A DNA stretch of 59,056 bases, taken from the NCBI GenBank assembly GCA_947598285.1, contig CANQFE010000001.1, positions 77,705 through 136,760 of the forward strand. The letters are read 5' to 3'. Below are positions 46,705 to 56,335 of this stretch, piece after piece; positions within the stretch are counted from its first letter, which is position 1; each line of letters begins with the position of its first letter. Origin of the DNA: an uncultured Bacilli bacterium. GTDB taxonomy: Bacteria; Bacillota_I; Bacilli_A; RF39; UBA660. The notes under the pieces were generated by a model. It worked only from the letters and a program-made list of their open reading frames with translations. It was not told where the DNA came from and did not search any database. A program made the position numbers and the translations under genes.

Positions 46705-47472
46705 ATGATTCAATTTAAAAGAGGTGACGAAAACTCTTGGAAAACAACGAATGCGATCCTTGGAGATGGTCAACCAGGAGTTATTAGAAGAGATGACGGA
46801 AGTTATTACTTAAAAATTGGTAAAAATGTTCATGCTGAGTCTGATTTTAATAATCTTCGTCCATTATCAGCTTCTCCTCTTGTTGATGTTTTATCAACCA
46901 ATGAAAGTTGGTCGAAAATAAATAATATTTATTATACTACTTATAATAATGGTATTCTTATAGATCTTGGAACTGAAGATATGAATATTTTAGGCTCCGC
47001 CATGGGAGCCTCTAGATATCAAATTGCAATAACTAATGGCATGGGTCTGCCAAGCATTAAAATTAGAGGCTCCGGAAGATCACAACTTGCACCAACAATA
47101 CACTGGTCCGATTGGGTTAGTTGTCCGACGACAGAAGCAGGAATATGTACGTTATACAATAGCCAATCTAATGATCCTATTTTATGTGAGTATAGTAAAG
47201 TAGGTAATATCGTATTAATTAGTGGTCAAAACTATAATTCGGAACCACTTGGTGCGTGGGGACCAAAAGGAACCACTGTTGAATTAACTGGATTACCATA
47301 TCCAACAAAAGATGAATCTAGTTCCGTGTGTGTTGGTTTTATACATGGTGAAGGCGAAGGTACCGAATTGATATATCGTAAAAGTTCTACAGCATTTAAA
47401 TGGACATTTTCTACAACTGGTGGATCTGGATGTGTATATGAAATTTTCTTATGTTATATATCTTCTTATTAA
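46705..47472 (+). CDS. tail fibre-like protein
   Basis: IQFKRGDENSWKTTNAILGDGQPGVIRRDDG module. Confidence 0.65.
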   Translation: MIQFKRGDENSWKTTNAILGDGQPGVIRRDDGSYYLKIGKNVHAESDFNNLRPLSASPLVDVLSTNESWSKINNIYYTTYNNGILIDLGTEDMNILGSAMGASRYQIAITNGMGLPSIKIRGSGRSQLAPTIHWSDWVSCPTTEAGICTLYNSQSNDPILCEYSKVGNIVLISGQNYNSEPLGAWGPKGTTVELTGLPYPTKDESSSVCVGFIHGEGEGTELIYRKSSTAFKWTFSTTGGSGCVYEIFLCYISSY

Positions 47473-47503
47473 AATGCAGCCTAGAGAATTAGAGGTGAAG
47501 TAA

Positions 47504-48328
47504 ATGCCTGAAAAGGTAAAATTTCGAAGAGGAAATAAAAGCAATATTCCAAAAACCTTTACTGATGGTGAAGTGCTTGTTACAACTGATACTAATGAAT
47601 TGTTTATGGATACTTCTACTAAAAGAATTCCTTTAGGTGCTATTAGAGGTAGTGGAATAAATTCAGAAGTACATAATGATGTAGAAAATAATGAAGCAAC
47701 GTATTCACATTCAAGTGCAAGTAATTTACACACAAAAACAGGTGCAGAAAATCAAAGTGTAATTGGTCAATATAATGATCCACAACCAGATTCATTATTT
47801 GAAGTAGGAAATGGTACTTCAAATTTAGCAAGATCAAATGCATTTTTAGTATTTAAAGATGGTCATGCAGAAATTCAAACTCAAGGCACCACAGATAATT
47901 CAATTGTATCAAATAAATTGTTAATTGAAAAAATTAATGAAGTGACAACATTAGCAGGATTACATTTATATGATTGTTTTATCGACAGCGCTACACCTCA
48001 GTACGGAGAGAATGCAATTGTTCTTGATATTTCACAACCTCCAAGTGGAACGATATTACTTTGTCGTTTAAGTAGTACAACGACGACATTATACCCAGTA
48101 GACGTACCACGTGTAGTGTTTACCGGTTCTTCATTACTTTTAACTTTTGGGGATCATGGATATTGGAATGGAGTTAATCATACAGCATATGTAAATGATA
48201 TTTTTGCTTTATATGTACAGAATAACGATGTTTTATTTGCTGGAATGTTAAATTCAACTAATGTTACCAATGCCGAATATGCACAAGTTTCTGTAAATAT
48301 TGATGATGGTGAATTAGTAATTACATAA
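47504..48328 (+). CDS. tail fibre-like protein
   Basis: EKVKFRRGNKSNIPKTFTDGEVLVTTDTNELFMDTSTKRIPL module. Confidence 0.7.
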   Translation: MPEKVKFRRGNKSNIPKTFTDGEVLVTTDTNELFMDTSTKRIPLGAIRGSGINSEVHNDVENNEATYSHSSASNLHTKTGAENQSVIGQYNDPQPDSLFEVGNGTSNLARSNAFLVFKDGHAEIQTQGTTDNSIVSNKLLIEKINEVTTLAGLHLYDCFIDSATPQYGENAIVLDISQPPSGTILLCRLSSTTTTLYPVDVPRVVFTGSSLLLTFGDHGYWNGVNHTAYVNDIFALYVQNNDVLFAGMLNSTNVTNAEYAQVSVNIDDGELVIT

Positions 48329-48342
48329 ACTAATTAAATAGT

Positions 48343-48378
48343 GTGGGCTCTATATTTATTATAGAGCCCACTTTTATT
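48343..48378 (+). terminator. rho-independent terminator
   Basis: gtgggctctata-tttat-tatagagcccac + T-run. Confidence 0.92.
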
Positions 48379-48422
48379 GTATATAATATTTGAAATATCT
48401 TACACAGGGAAGTGATTTTATC

Positions 48423-49103
48423 TTGGAATTTACAAATGTATTAAAAGCTATTGGTGACTATGGATTACCTCTCGTGTGCAGTGGTATTTTAGTCTTTCTA
48501 TATATTAAAATGGTTTTAGATAGAAATAAAATTATCAATGGTTTATTTGAAAAATTTTCGCAAAAGATAGACAAGTTACACCCAAGCACCGAAGAATCTT
48601 ATCATGTGGATAGAATAAATGAATCAATAAGAGAATTATTACAAAAAATTCAAAATAAATTAAACTCGGATAGAACTTATTTATTTTTATTTCATAATGG
48701 TGGTAAATCATTATCGGGACTTAGTTTTCAAAAGATGTCTTGTATAAATGAGGTTGTTGGAAGAGGAATTGCTCCATGTGCTAACACGTCACAAGCGCTT
48801 TATAGAACAAATTATGCAGATATTGTAAATTCATTAAAAACAAACAAACAGTACGTAGTAGAATCTCTTAAAGATATTGAAGAATCTTCTCCTTATATTT
48901 ATTGTTTTTTTAAAGACAGACATGCTGAATCTGCATATCTAGTACCAGTGGAAGATTCAGATGGGTATATGATTGGATTCATCGGAATTGAATATTGTTC
49001 TATAAATACAATAAAATCGAAAGAAGAAATTATAGAAACTCTTATAACATTTTCTAACAGAATTTCTAGTTTAGTAGATATTAAACAGACAATTACCGAA
49101 TAA
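48423..49103 (+). CDS. membrane-anchored GAF-like protein
   Basis: N-terminal TM, RTYLFLFHNGGKSLSG...; TTG start after GGGAAGTGA. Confidence 0.6.
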   Translation: MEFTNVLKAIGDYGLPLVCSGILVFLYIKMVLDRNKIINGLFEKFSQKIDKLHPSTEESYHVDRINESIRELLQKIQNKLNSDRTYLFLFHNGGKSLSGLSFQKMSCINEVVGRGIAPCANTSQALYRTNYADIVNSLKTNKQYVVESLKDIEESSPYIYCFFKDRHAESAYLVPVEDSDGYMIGFIGIEYCSINTIKSKEEIIETLITFSNRISSLVDIKQTITE

Positions 49104-49132
49104 AATGATTTTTTATAATAAGGAAAACGACG

Positions 49133-50437
49133 ATGGCGGAAATTAGTAAAGTAAAAATAGGTTCAACAACGTATGATATTAAAGATACTACTGCTCGCAG
49201 CGCAACAAGTTCATTAGGCACACTTGCAAAGAAAAATAGTGCAAGTGGTTCATATACTCCAAAAGGTGCTGTTTCCACATCAGTTACACCGGCTGGTACT
49301 ATATCAACTCCTGTATTTACTGGTTCATCTAGTTTTGTTTCTGTCAGTGGTACTCCAGCAGGAACAATTAAATCAGCAGCACCAACTAGTGGGCAAACAG
49401 CAACATATACTCCAGCCGGAACAGTAAGTGCGCCAGGAACCACTACGGCAAGTGCTATGACAAGTGCAACTGCATCATTTTCAGGTACCGCTGGTTCTGT
49501 TTCGATTACTCCAAGTGGCACTATTTCAGCTGCTGCTCCATCTTCCAGTGTAACTGCAAATTATACGCCTACTGGATCAGTTACAATTTCTGGTGCTCCG
49601 GGTAGCACTACTGGGTCTGCGGTAACAGGAGCTACTGCAACATTTTCTGGCTCTGCATTAACTTCTTCTGGTACATTTACTCCAGCAGGAACAATTAAAT
49701 CAGCAGCACCAACTAGTGGGCAAACAGCAACATATACTCCAGCCGGAACAGTTACAGTAGCTTCGTTTACACCAAAAGGTTCTGTTTCGATTACTCCATC
49801 CACCGCTACGTTTGTTAAGTCAGTTTCTGCTCCAACTGGAACGACTACTGCAAATAAATTTACGGCAAGTGTTTCTAATGGTGTTCTTACATTATCAGAA
49901 ACATCTGGAACGATTAGTATTAACACACCAGGAACAACGACAGGATCTGCAATGACGTCGGCTTCTGCTTCATTTGCTGGTACAGCTGGAACACCTACGG
50001 CATCTTTTAGTGGTACCGGAACGATGCTAACGTTTACGGGCTCTTCTAGTTCAGTGTCTGTATCTGGAACACCTGCTGGTTCAGTATCTGTTTCAACTAC
50101 GACAAGCGCATTTCTTAAAACTGTTACTGTTGGAACACTTGCTGGTTCATTTTCAGGAGTAGGTACAGTGCTTTCATTTAAAGGTTCAGCAGCTTCTGCA
50201 AGTTACACTCCTTCTGGTACTGTTACAATTTCTCCTAAAACAGCATCTTTCTTAACGGGAGTTTCTGCACCTTCATTTACCGGTACCGGAACGATGTTAA
50301 CGTTTACTGGTTCCGCACTTACTTCTACTGGTAGCGTCATACCAAGTGGTGCAGTCAGTACTCCCACATTTACTGGTACAGCGAAGTCTTATGCTGGCAC
50401 ATTTACAGGAGAAGCAGCCACAATTACAGTATCTTAA
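49133..50437 (+). CDS. repetitive Gly/Thr/Ser-rich phage structural protein
   Basis: SYTPKGAVSTSVTPAGTIS repeats; N-term MAEISKVKIGSTTYDIKDTTAR. Confidence 0.75.
   Translation: MAEISKVKIGSTTYDIKDTTARSATSSLGTLAKKNSASGSYTPKGAVSTSVTPAGTISTPVFTGSSSFVSVSGTPAGTIKSAAPTSGQTATYTPAGTVSAPGTTTASAMTSATASFSGTAGSVSITPSGTISAAAPSSSVTANYTPTGSVTISGAPGSTTGSAVTGATATFSGSALTSSGTFTPAGTIKSAAPTSGQTATYTPAGTVTVASFTPKGSVSITPSTATFVKSVSAPTGTTTANKFTASVSNGVLTLSETSGTISINTPGTTTGSAMTSASASFAGTAGTPTASFSGTGTMLTFTGSSSSVSVSGTPAGSVSVSTTTSAFLKTVTVGTLAGSFSGVGTVLSFKGSAASASYTPSGTVTISPKTASFLTGVSAPSFTGTGTMLTFTGSALTSTGSVIPSGAVSTPTFTGTAKSYAGTFTGEAATITVS
49351..49425 (+). repeat. 75-nt direct repeat, copy 1
   Basis: identical to 49678-49752. 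Confidence 0.95.
49678..49752 (+). repeat. 75-nt direct repeat, copy 2
   Basis: identical to 49351-49425. Confidence 0.95.
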
Positions 50438-50512
50438 GATAGTAAAATGGTATTAAATTATATCATCGAAGAAGATTATTGTTTATAATTAAGAATGTAA
50501 AGAGGTGATTTT

Positions 50513-51952
50513 ATGAACGATAAAATTATTACAGAAATTGATGAATTATCAGAATCAGCATTAAGAGAATTATCCAATGGTTATGGAGATTCCAATCTTG
50601 ATGAAGAGTTTGTAGCTGGTGTAACTGCTACATCTATTCAAACATTTACTAATAGTCCTTTAGTAAATTATACTAAGATTTCTCCTAATAAAACAATAGG
50701 AAGGAATCATATAATTGACACTATCACAATTCACTGCGTAGAAGGGCAATGTACCGTTCAGACACTTGGAGATATTTTTTATCCTGCTTCCCGTAAGGCT
50801 TCTTCAAATTATGGTATTGGTTATGATGGTAAAATTGGATTGTATTGTGACGAAAAAGACCGTTCATGGTGTTCTTCATCCGCTTCTAATGACCATAGGG
50901 CTATTACAATTGAAGTTGCAAGTGATACAAAGGAGCCTTACGCAGTTAAAGATGCTGCTTATAATTCACTTATTAAACTAGTGACAGATATTTGTAAAAG
51001 AAATAATATTAAAAAATTACTTTGGGTAAATGATAAGTCTCTTATTGGTAATATAGAAAAGCAGAACATGACGATACATAGATGGTTCGCAGACACCTCT
51101 TGTCCAGGTAGTTATTTACTTAATAAGATGGGTGACATTGCTTCAAAAGTAAATGCAAATCTAAGTGCTGCATTGCAAGGAACTGAATACAAATTAGTTA
51201 CTAAAGTAAATAAATACGTAAGCGCAGCAGATGCTAAAGCAAAGAAAAATAGTAAAGGAACATATTCCGCAGGTACATATTATATCTATAGAAATTATCC
51301 AAATGGATATGATGGTATGTATAATATTACTACGGACAAAACAGGTAATTCAGCAGGTAGTTGGATCAATCCTTCAGAAAATATTATTCAAACAACACCT
51401 CCTGCTCCATCCACTGCGAAAACGTATACATTAGTAACTACATGTAGAATTTATACTACAGCAGCTAATGCAAAATCAAAGATAAATAGTGTTGGAACAT
51501 GGAAAGCTGGCACATACTACATCTACAACAAATATCTTAATGGATATAATGGAATGTACGCACTATCTTTAGCAAAAGATGGTTCTTCCCCAGATGCATG
51601 GATTAATCCTACGGAAAATGTTAAATCATCCACTCCAACAATTACTTCAAATGAATATAAAGTAGTTACTAGAATTAGAATTTATACAACTGCTGCAAAT
51701 GCTAAGGCAAAAAAGAATAGTGTAGGCACATGGAAACCTGGAACGTATTACATCTACAATAAGTATCCAAATGGTTATGATGGAATGTACGCACTGTCTT
51801 TAGCAAAAAATGGATCTTCGCCTGATGCATGGATTAATCCCTCAGAAAATGTAGTAGCAGCTGCATTATCTGTAGATACGATAAATGAAACAAAAAAAAT
51901 TTCAGTCATTAGAAAAATAGTTAATGAGATTATTAAATTATTTAAGAAATAA
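50513..51952 (+). CDS. endolysin: N-acetylmuramoyl-L-alanine amidase (Amidase_2) with three wall-binding repeats
   Basis: DTITIHCVEGQ...SSNYGIGYDGKIG...RAITIEVA; three ~68-aa YK(L/V)VT..IYTTAANAKAK...PNGYDGMYALS repeats. Confidence 0.92.
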   Translation: MNDKIITEIDELSESALRELSNGYGDSNLDEEFVAGVTATSIQTFTNSPLVNYTKISPNKTIGRNHIIDTITIHCVEGQCTVQTLGDIFYPASRKASSNYGIGYDGKIGLYCDEKDRSWCSSSASNDHRAITIEVASDTKEPYAVKDAAYNSLIKLVTDICKRNNIKKLLWVNDKSLIGNIEKQNMTIHRWFADTSCPGSYLLNKMGDIASKVNANLSAALQGTEYKLVTKVNKYVSAADAKAKKNSKGTYSAGTYYIYRNYPNGYDGMYNITTDKTGNSAGSWINPSENIIQTTPPAPSTAKTYTLVTTCRIYTTAANAKSKINSVGTWKAGTYYIYNKYLNGYNGMYALSLAKDGSSPDAWINPTENVKSSTPTITSNEYKVVTRIRIYTTAANAKAKKNSVGTWKPGTYYIYNKYPNGYDGMYALSLAKNGSSPDAWINPSENVVAAALSVDTINETKKISVIRKIVNEIIKLFKK

Positions 51953-51967
51953 TGGAGAATAGTTGTT

Positions 51968-52219
51968 ATGCAAAAAACTGGCGTTTCTAAAATAATGTTA
52001 GTTATCATTGTTATTGCAATTATCTTGTATACCGCCGCTGATTTTTTTCTTCAATATAAAACCGGCATGGAAATTAGTGCTACATTAACAACTTGTTGGT
52101 TTGCATTTTGGGGAACAGAAATAGTTGCTTTAGCAATTATTAAAACCAGTAAAGTAAAACATGGGGATAAGAATAATAATGAAGAAATTGAAGATTGCAT
52201 AGATTATAATGAGGAGTAA
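51968..52219 (+). CDS. small membrane protein, holin-like
   Basis: two TM segments, adjacent to endolysin. Confidence 0.6.
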   Translation: MQKTGVSKIMLVIIVIAIILYTAADFFLQYKTGMEISATLTTCWFAFWGTEIVALAIIKTSKVKHGDKNNNEEIEDCIDYNEE

Positions 52220-52222
52220 TTT

Positions 52223-52615
52223 ATGAATTGGATTGAAATATTACAACAAATATTTGAAACAGTAATTATTCCACTACTCGGCATTGCAACTTTATATATA
52301 ATTTTTCTGGTTAAATCTAAGATTAATGAATTAAAACAAAACACTAGTAACAAACAAGTCTCTAACTATCTTAGTGTTCTTGATAAAATAATTACAGAAG
52401 CAGTTATCGCAACTAATCAAACATATGTAGACGCTCTAAAAGAAAAGAACGCATTTGATATTGAAGCACAAAAAGAAGCTTTTCAAATGTGTTTTGATGC
52501 AGTAGTAAATATTTTAACAGATGATCTAAAAAACGCACTAGAATTAATTATCGGTGATTTAGAATCATATATTAAAAATAAAATTGAAGCAGAAGTTTCA
52601 TTAAATAAATTTTAA
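52223..52615 (+). CDS. putative phage holin (LLH-type)
   Basis: single N-terminal TM + helical tail, lysis cassette position. Confidence 0.65.
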   Translation: MNWIEILQQIFETVIIPLLGIATLYIIFLVKSKINELKQNTSNKQVSNYLSVLDKIITEAVIATNQTYVDALKEKNAFDIEAQKEAFQMCFDAVVNILTDDLKNALELIIGDLESYIKNKIEAEVSLNKF

Positions 52616-52616
52616 A

Positions 52617-53312
52617 ATGAAGATTAAAATTATTGAAGCCTATTTAGATTCCGAAAAACAATTTTATGATTATGGTACTGGTACGGTTGACGGGAGTAAT
52701 ATATTTGACTCCCGTCATACAGGAACCAATTATGATGATTTTATCACTGATTCAGACTATATGGAAAAAGAAAAAAATCTTAAAGCTAATATAGTCCAAA
52801 TGACACCTGACGAATATTTTCATGCGTGTGCCAAGATATTTAAGAGTTCTTACAATAGTCAGATAAATCAAATAAAAGCAGATGTTCAAGTACTTGAACA
52901 TCTTAAAGAAGTTATACTTAAATATAAAAAACAATTTCCTATAACAACATTAGATTATGCTCGAAATACTCAAGAAGGCAGACATAGAATGTATGTTGCA
53001 GGAGAATTATTTGGTTGGGATATTAAATTTCCTGTAATGGTTGTTAATTTTGCAGATGAAAAACAAGAGGCAAAGAAGAACGAAACTGAAATAAAAAGGA
53101 AACTTGAAAAAGTAGCAAAAAATTCTTTAGATTATACGTTTAGTAATATAGAAGAATTTAAAAATCAACTTTTATGGGATGCAGATAGAGTATTCGAATA
53201 TGAAGATAAATTAAAAGATGATTTCAAAATAAGAGAAAATAATGAAATTATAATTATTTCAACAAAAGATGTGGAATATAGGATATCTAAAAGTAAAATA
53301 AAGATTAAGTAA
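52617..53312 (+). CDS. hypothetical protein with ParB-like EGRHRMYVAGEL motif
   Basis: NTQEGRHRMYVAGELFGWDIKFPVMVV. Confidence 0.6.
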   Translation: MKIKIIEAYLDSEKQFYDYGTGTVDGSNIFDSRHTGTNYDDFITDSDYMEKEKNLKANIVQMTPDEYFHACAKIFKSSYNSQINQIKADVQVLEHLKEVILKYKKQFPITTLDYARNTQEGRHRMYVAGELFGWDIKFPVMVVNFADEKQEAKKNETEIKRKLEKVAKNSLDYTFSNIEEFKNQLLWDADRVFEYEDKLKDDFKIRENNEIIIISTKDVEYRISKSKIKIK

Positions 53313-53485
53313 ATTACTATATTGAAAATACTACTTGAAGCTAAATAACGTAATTACTTATCTTGTGTAACAATAGATATAAAATAGAAAAATTCTTTAT
53401 ATATAGAAACTAATAATATATAATTTACTAATAAAAATATGAGTAGACAGTGTCTAGCAAAATAAAATTTTAATATTAAAAATAC

Positions 53486-53520
53486 AGGAAGTTAGCATTG
53501 TTTAATGTTGACTTCCTTTT
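53486..53520 (+). terminator. rho-independent terminator upstream of terL
   Basis: aggaagttagcatt-gttt-aatgttgacttcct (14 bp with two G-T) then ttt. Confidence 0.85.
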
Positions 53521-53551
53521 GTTGTATTCAATTAAAGTATTAGGTGAAATA

Positions 53552-56287
53552 ATGCAAGATATACTAAATGGAATAGATTTATCTACACTAAGTGAAAAAG
53601 AACGAAAAGCAGTATTTGAAATACTAAATGAAGTATCAAAAGATGGACAATCAAAAAAATATAATGATATACTTTATGCTGACTATAATGAAGTTCCTGT
53701 TGATATAGAAACTTTTTTAAAAGACAGAACCTATATGGGAAATTCTTGGCATTTACCTGACGGCTCATTTAAATTATATCCTTTTTGGTTAAATAAGCTA
53801 AAACAATTATTTCCAAATAATATTGATACTTCTGTAAATAATTTTATTGAAAGTGGTGCAAGAGGTTTGGGTAAATCCGATGTAGCTGTTGCAATTATGC
53901 AATATCTTATGTATAGGGTTATGTGTTTAAAAAATCCTTTAGCATATTTCAATATGAGACCGTCGGAAAAAATTGCATTTTCGTTCATGAATATCACTGA
54001 AGCATTAGCATATGATATTGGTGTAAGTAAATTTCAAAGTTCAATTCAATTATCCCCGTGGTTTATGGAAAGAGGTACATTATCCGGCACAAAAGAAATA
54101 ATGTGGAATCCACCAACTTATATAAATATTATTATAGGTTCTCAACCTCGACATGTCATAGGACAAGCCTGTTTTGCAAGTTTCTTTGATGAAATTAGTT
54201 TTATCCCCACACAAGATCTAGATAAACAAAAAAGACGTGCTATTGATATGATTGATACTGCTATTGGTGGTATGAAAACGCGTTTTACTCAAGGCGGCAA
54301 AAATCCAGGAATTGTAATATTGGCTTCATCTAAAAGAAGTGAAAAATCATTTCTTGAAGAGCATATGAAAAAGAAAGCAATCAGTGAAGGCGATAATACA
54401 ATGATTGTAGATGAAGCCGTGTGGGATGTAAAACCAAAAGGAACGTATTCAGATAAAACATTTAGAATAGCTGTAGGTAATAGATTTTTAACTTCTCAAA
54501 TAATAAAAGACGATGAAGAAAATGATATTTATACATCTCAAGGATATAAAATAATTAATGCTCCTATTGATTTAAAACCAGATTTTATTGATGACATAGA
54601 TAGAGCTTTATGTGATTTTGCAGGAATTAGCTCTTCTGATTTAAGTACTTATATTTCTGGAGTTAGATGGGAACAATGTAAATGTGATGATGTAGAGAAT
54701 CCATTTATAAAAGATATAATAGAAGTAGGAAATGCTGTTGATGATAAACAACAATATAGTGATTTCTTTGATTTGTCTAGAGTTCCTTCAAAATTAAAAT
54801 CAAAACCTTTATTTATACATCTTGATATGTCGATTTCTGGAGATAAAACTGGTATTGGTGGAACTTGGATATATGGAAAGAAACCATCTGAACCAGGAAG
54901 ACCCACTTCTAATGATTTATATTTTCAACCAGCATTTGCAGTTTCTGTTAAAGCGCCAAAAGGATATCAAATTTCGTTTGAAAAAAATAGACAATTTATT
55001 AGATGGTTACGACAACAAGGTTTTAATATAAAACTAGTAAGTGCCGATACGTTCCAATCGTATGATTTATTACAACAACTAAAAACAGAGCATTTTAACA
55101 CAGATATTTTATCTGTGGATAGAGTGAGTTCGGATCGTATATGTATACCTTATCAATATTTCAGAAGTGTTATATATGAACAGAGATTAAGATTATTTAA
55201 AAAATGTGATACTTTAACTAATGAAGTTATTTCTCTTGAAAGAAATAATAATACAGGAAAAATCGACCACCCAGATCATGGATGTTTTACCGGAGACACA
55301 AACGTTAGTTTAATTGATGGAAGAGAAGTTTCTTTCTTTGATTTAGTAAAAGAATGGGAAGACGGGAAAGATAATTTTGTATATTCAATAAATTTAGAAA
55401 AAGGAATAATAGAGCCAAAGAAAATAAATAAAGCTTGGCGTACTAAAAAAGATTCAGATTTAGTTGCTGTTACTCTTGATAATGGTGAGATTATAAAATG
55501 TACTCCTGACCACAAATTTATGACCAAAGATGGAAATTACGTACAGGCTCAAGATTTATTGCCCGGTGAAAGTTTAATGTCATTGTGTAAAAAATATTTC
55601 AATGAAGGCACATCAGATTATAAAATGTATTATGAACCAATTAAAAATAAATGGCATTTTGAACACAAAAGGGTTGCAATTAAAATTTATGGTAAGAAGT
55701 ATTTAGTTCGTCATAGAAATTTTAAAGATAATTCTCTAAATAATGTAACAAGTAACGAAATACAACAAAAAATATCTAAACAAACTTCATTGAGAAAATG
55801 GTGTAATAATGGAATTATTGAAAAATTTTTATTAAAAAATGTACATATACAAAATGTTTCTGTTCCTAAAAAAATAAATCATAAAGTTGTTTCTATTCAA
55901 GTTCTTAATGAAAGAGCTGATGTATATGATATTGAAATAGAAGATAATCATAACTTTGCATTATCTTCGGGGGTATTTGTACATAACTCAAAAGATATCG
56001 CAGATGCGATGTGTGGCTCTATTTTCCAAGCAAGTAAATATGCAGATCAATACGTATATGAATATGGTGACGATTTGGAAACATCTATATCTGTAAGTAT
56101 GACAAATAACACTTCAGATCTAGAACTTCAACAAATTAATATTGATTTTGAAGATGAAATGAAAAAAGCATTTTCAGAATTACATCCGAATAAAAATGCA
56201 AAAGATATAGATTTTGGATTTGGTCCTGCAAAACCAGTATTTGATGATTCTGCTGCATATGTTTCACAAGGAATTATGGTGTGGTAA
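53552..56287 (+). CDS. terL: terminase large subunit containing an intein
   Basis: GARGLGKSDVA ATPase, RNase H-like nuclease region, HPDHG/SKDIADAMCG motif split by intein. Confidence 0.93.
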   Translation: MQDILNGIDLSTLSEKERKAVFEILNEVSKDGQSKKYNDILYADYNEVPVDIETFLKDRTYMGNSWHLPDGSFKLYPFWLNKLKQLFPNNIDTSVNNFIESGARGLGKSDVAVAIMQYLMYRVMCLKNPLAYFNMRPSEKIAFSFMNITEALAYDIGVSKFQSSIQLSPWFMERGTLSGTKEIMWNPPTYINIIIGSQPRHVIGQACFASFFDEISFIPTQDLDKQKRRAIDMIDTAIGGMKTRFTQGGKNPGIVILASSKRSEKSFLEEHMKKKAISEGDNTMIVDEAVWDVKPKGTYSDKTFRIAVGNRFLTSQIIKDDEENDIYTSQGYKIINAPIDLKPDFIDDIDRALCDFAGISSSDLSTYISGVRWEQCKCDDVENPFIKDIIEVGNAVDDKQQYSDFFDLSRVPSKLKSKPLFIHLDMSISGDKTGIGGTWIYGKKPSEPGRPTSNDLYFQPAFAVSVKAPKGYQISFEKNRQFIRWLRQQGFNIKLVSADTFQSYDLLQQLKTEHFNTDILSVDRVSSDRICIPYQYFRSVIYEQRLRLFKKCDTLTNEVISLERNNNTGKIDHPDHGCFTGDTNVSLIDGREVSFFDLVKEWEDGKDNFVYSINLEKGIIEPKKINKAWRTKKDSDLVAVTLDNGEIIKCTPDHKFMTKDGNYVQAQDLLPGESLMSLCKKYFNEGTSDYKMYYEPIKNKWHFEHKRVAIKIYGKKYLVRHRNFKDNSLNNVTSNEIQQKISKQTSLRKWCNNGIIEKFLLKNVHIQNVSVPKKINHKVVSIQVLNERADVYDIEIEDNHNFALSSGVFVHNSKDIADAMCGSIFQASKYADQYVYEYGDDLETSISVSMTNNTSDLELQQINIDFEDEMKKAFSELHPNKNAKDIDFGFGPAKPVFDDSAAYVSQGIMVW
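55283..55987 (+). other. mini-intein (235 aa) in TerL nuclease domain
   Basis: starts CFTGDT, block B TPDHKFMT, ends VFVHN followed by S. Confidence 0.93.
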
Positions 56288-56335
56288 ATTGTATTTATAT
56301 TTATAAAAATTTTTAGAATTTAAAGTGGTTTAAAT

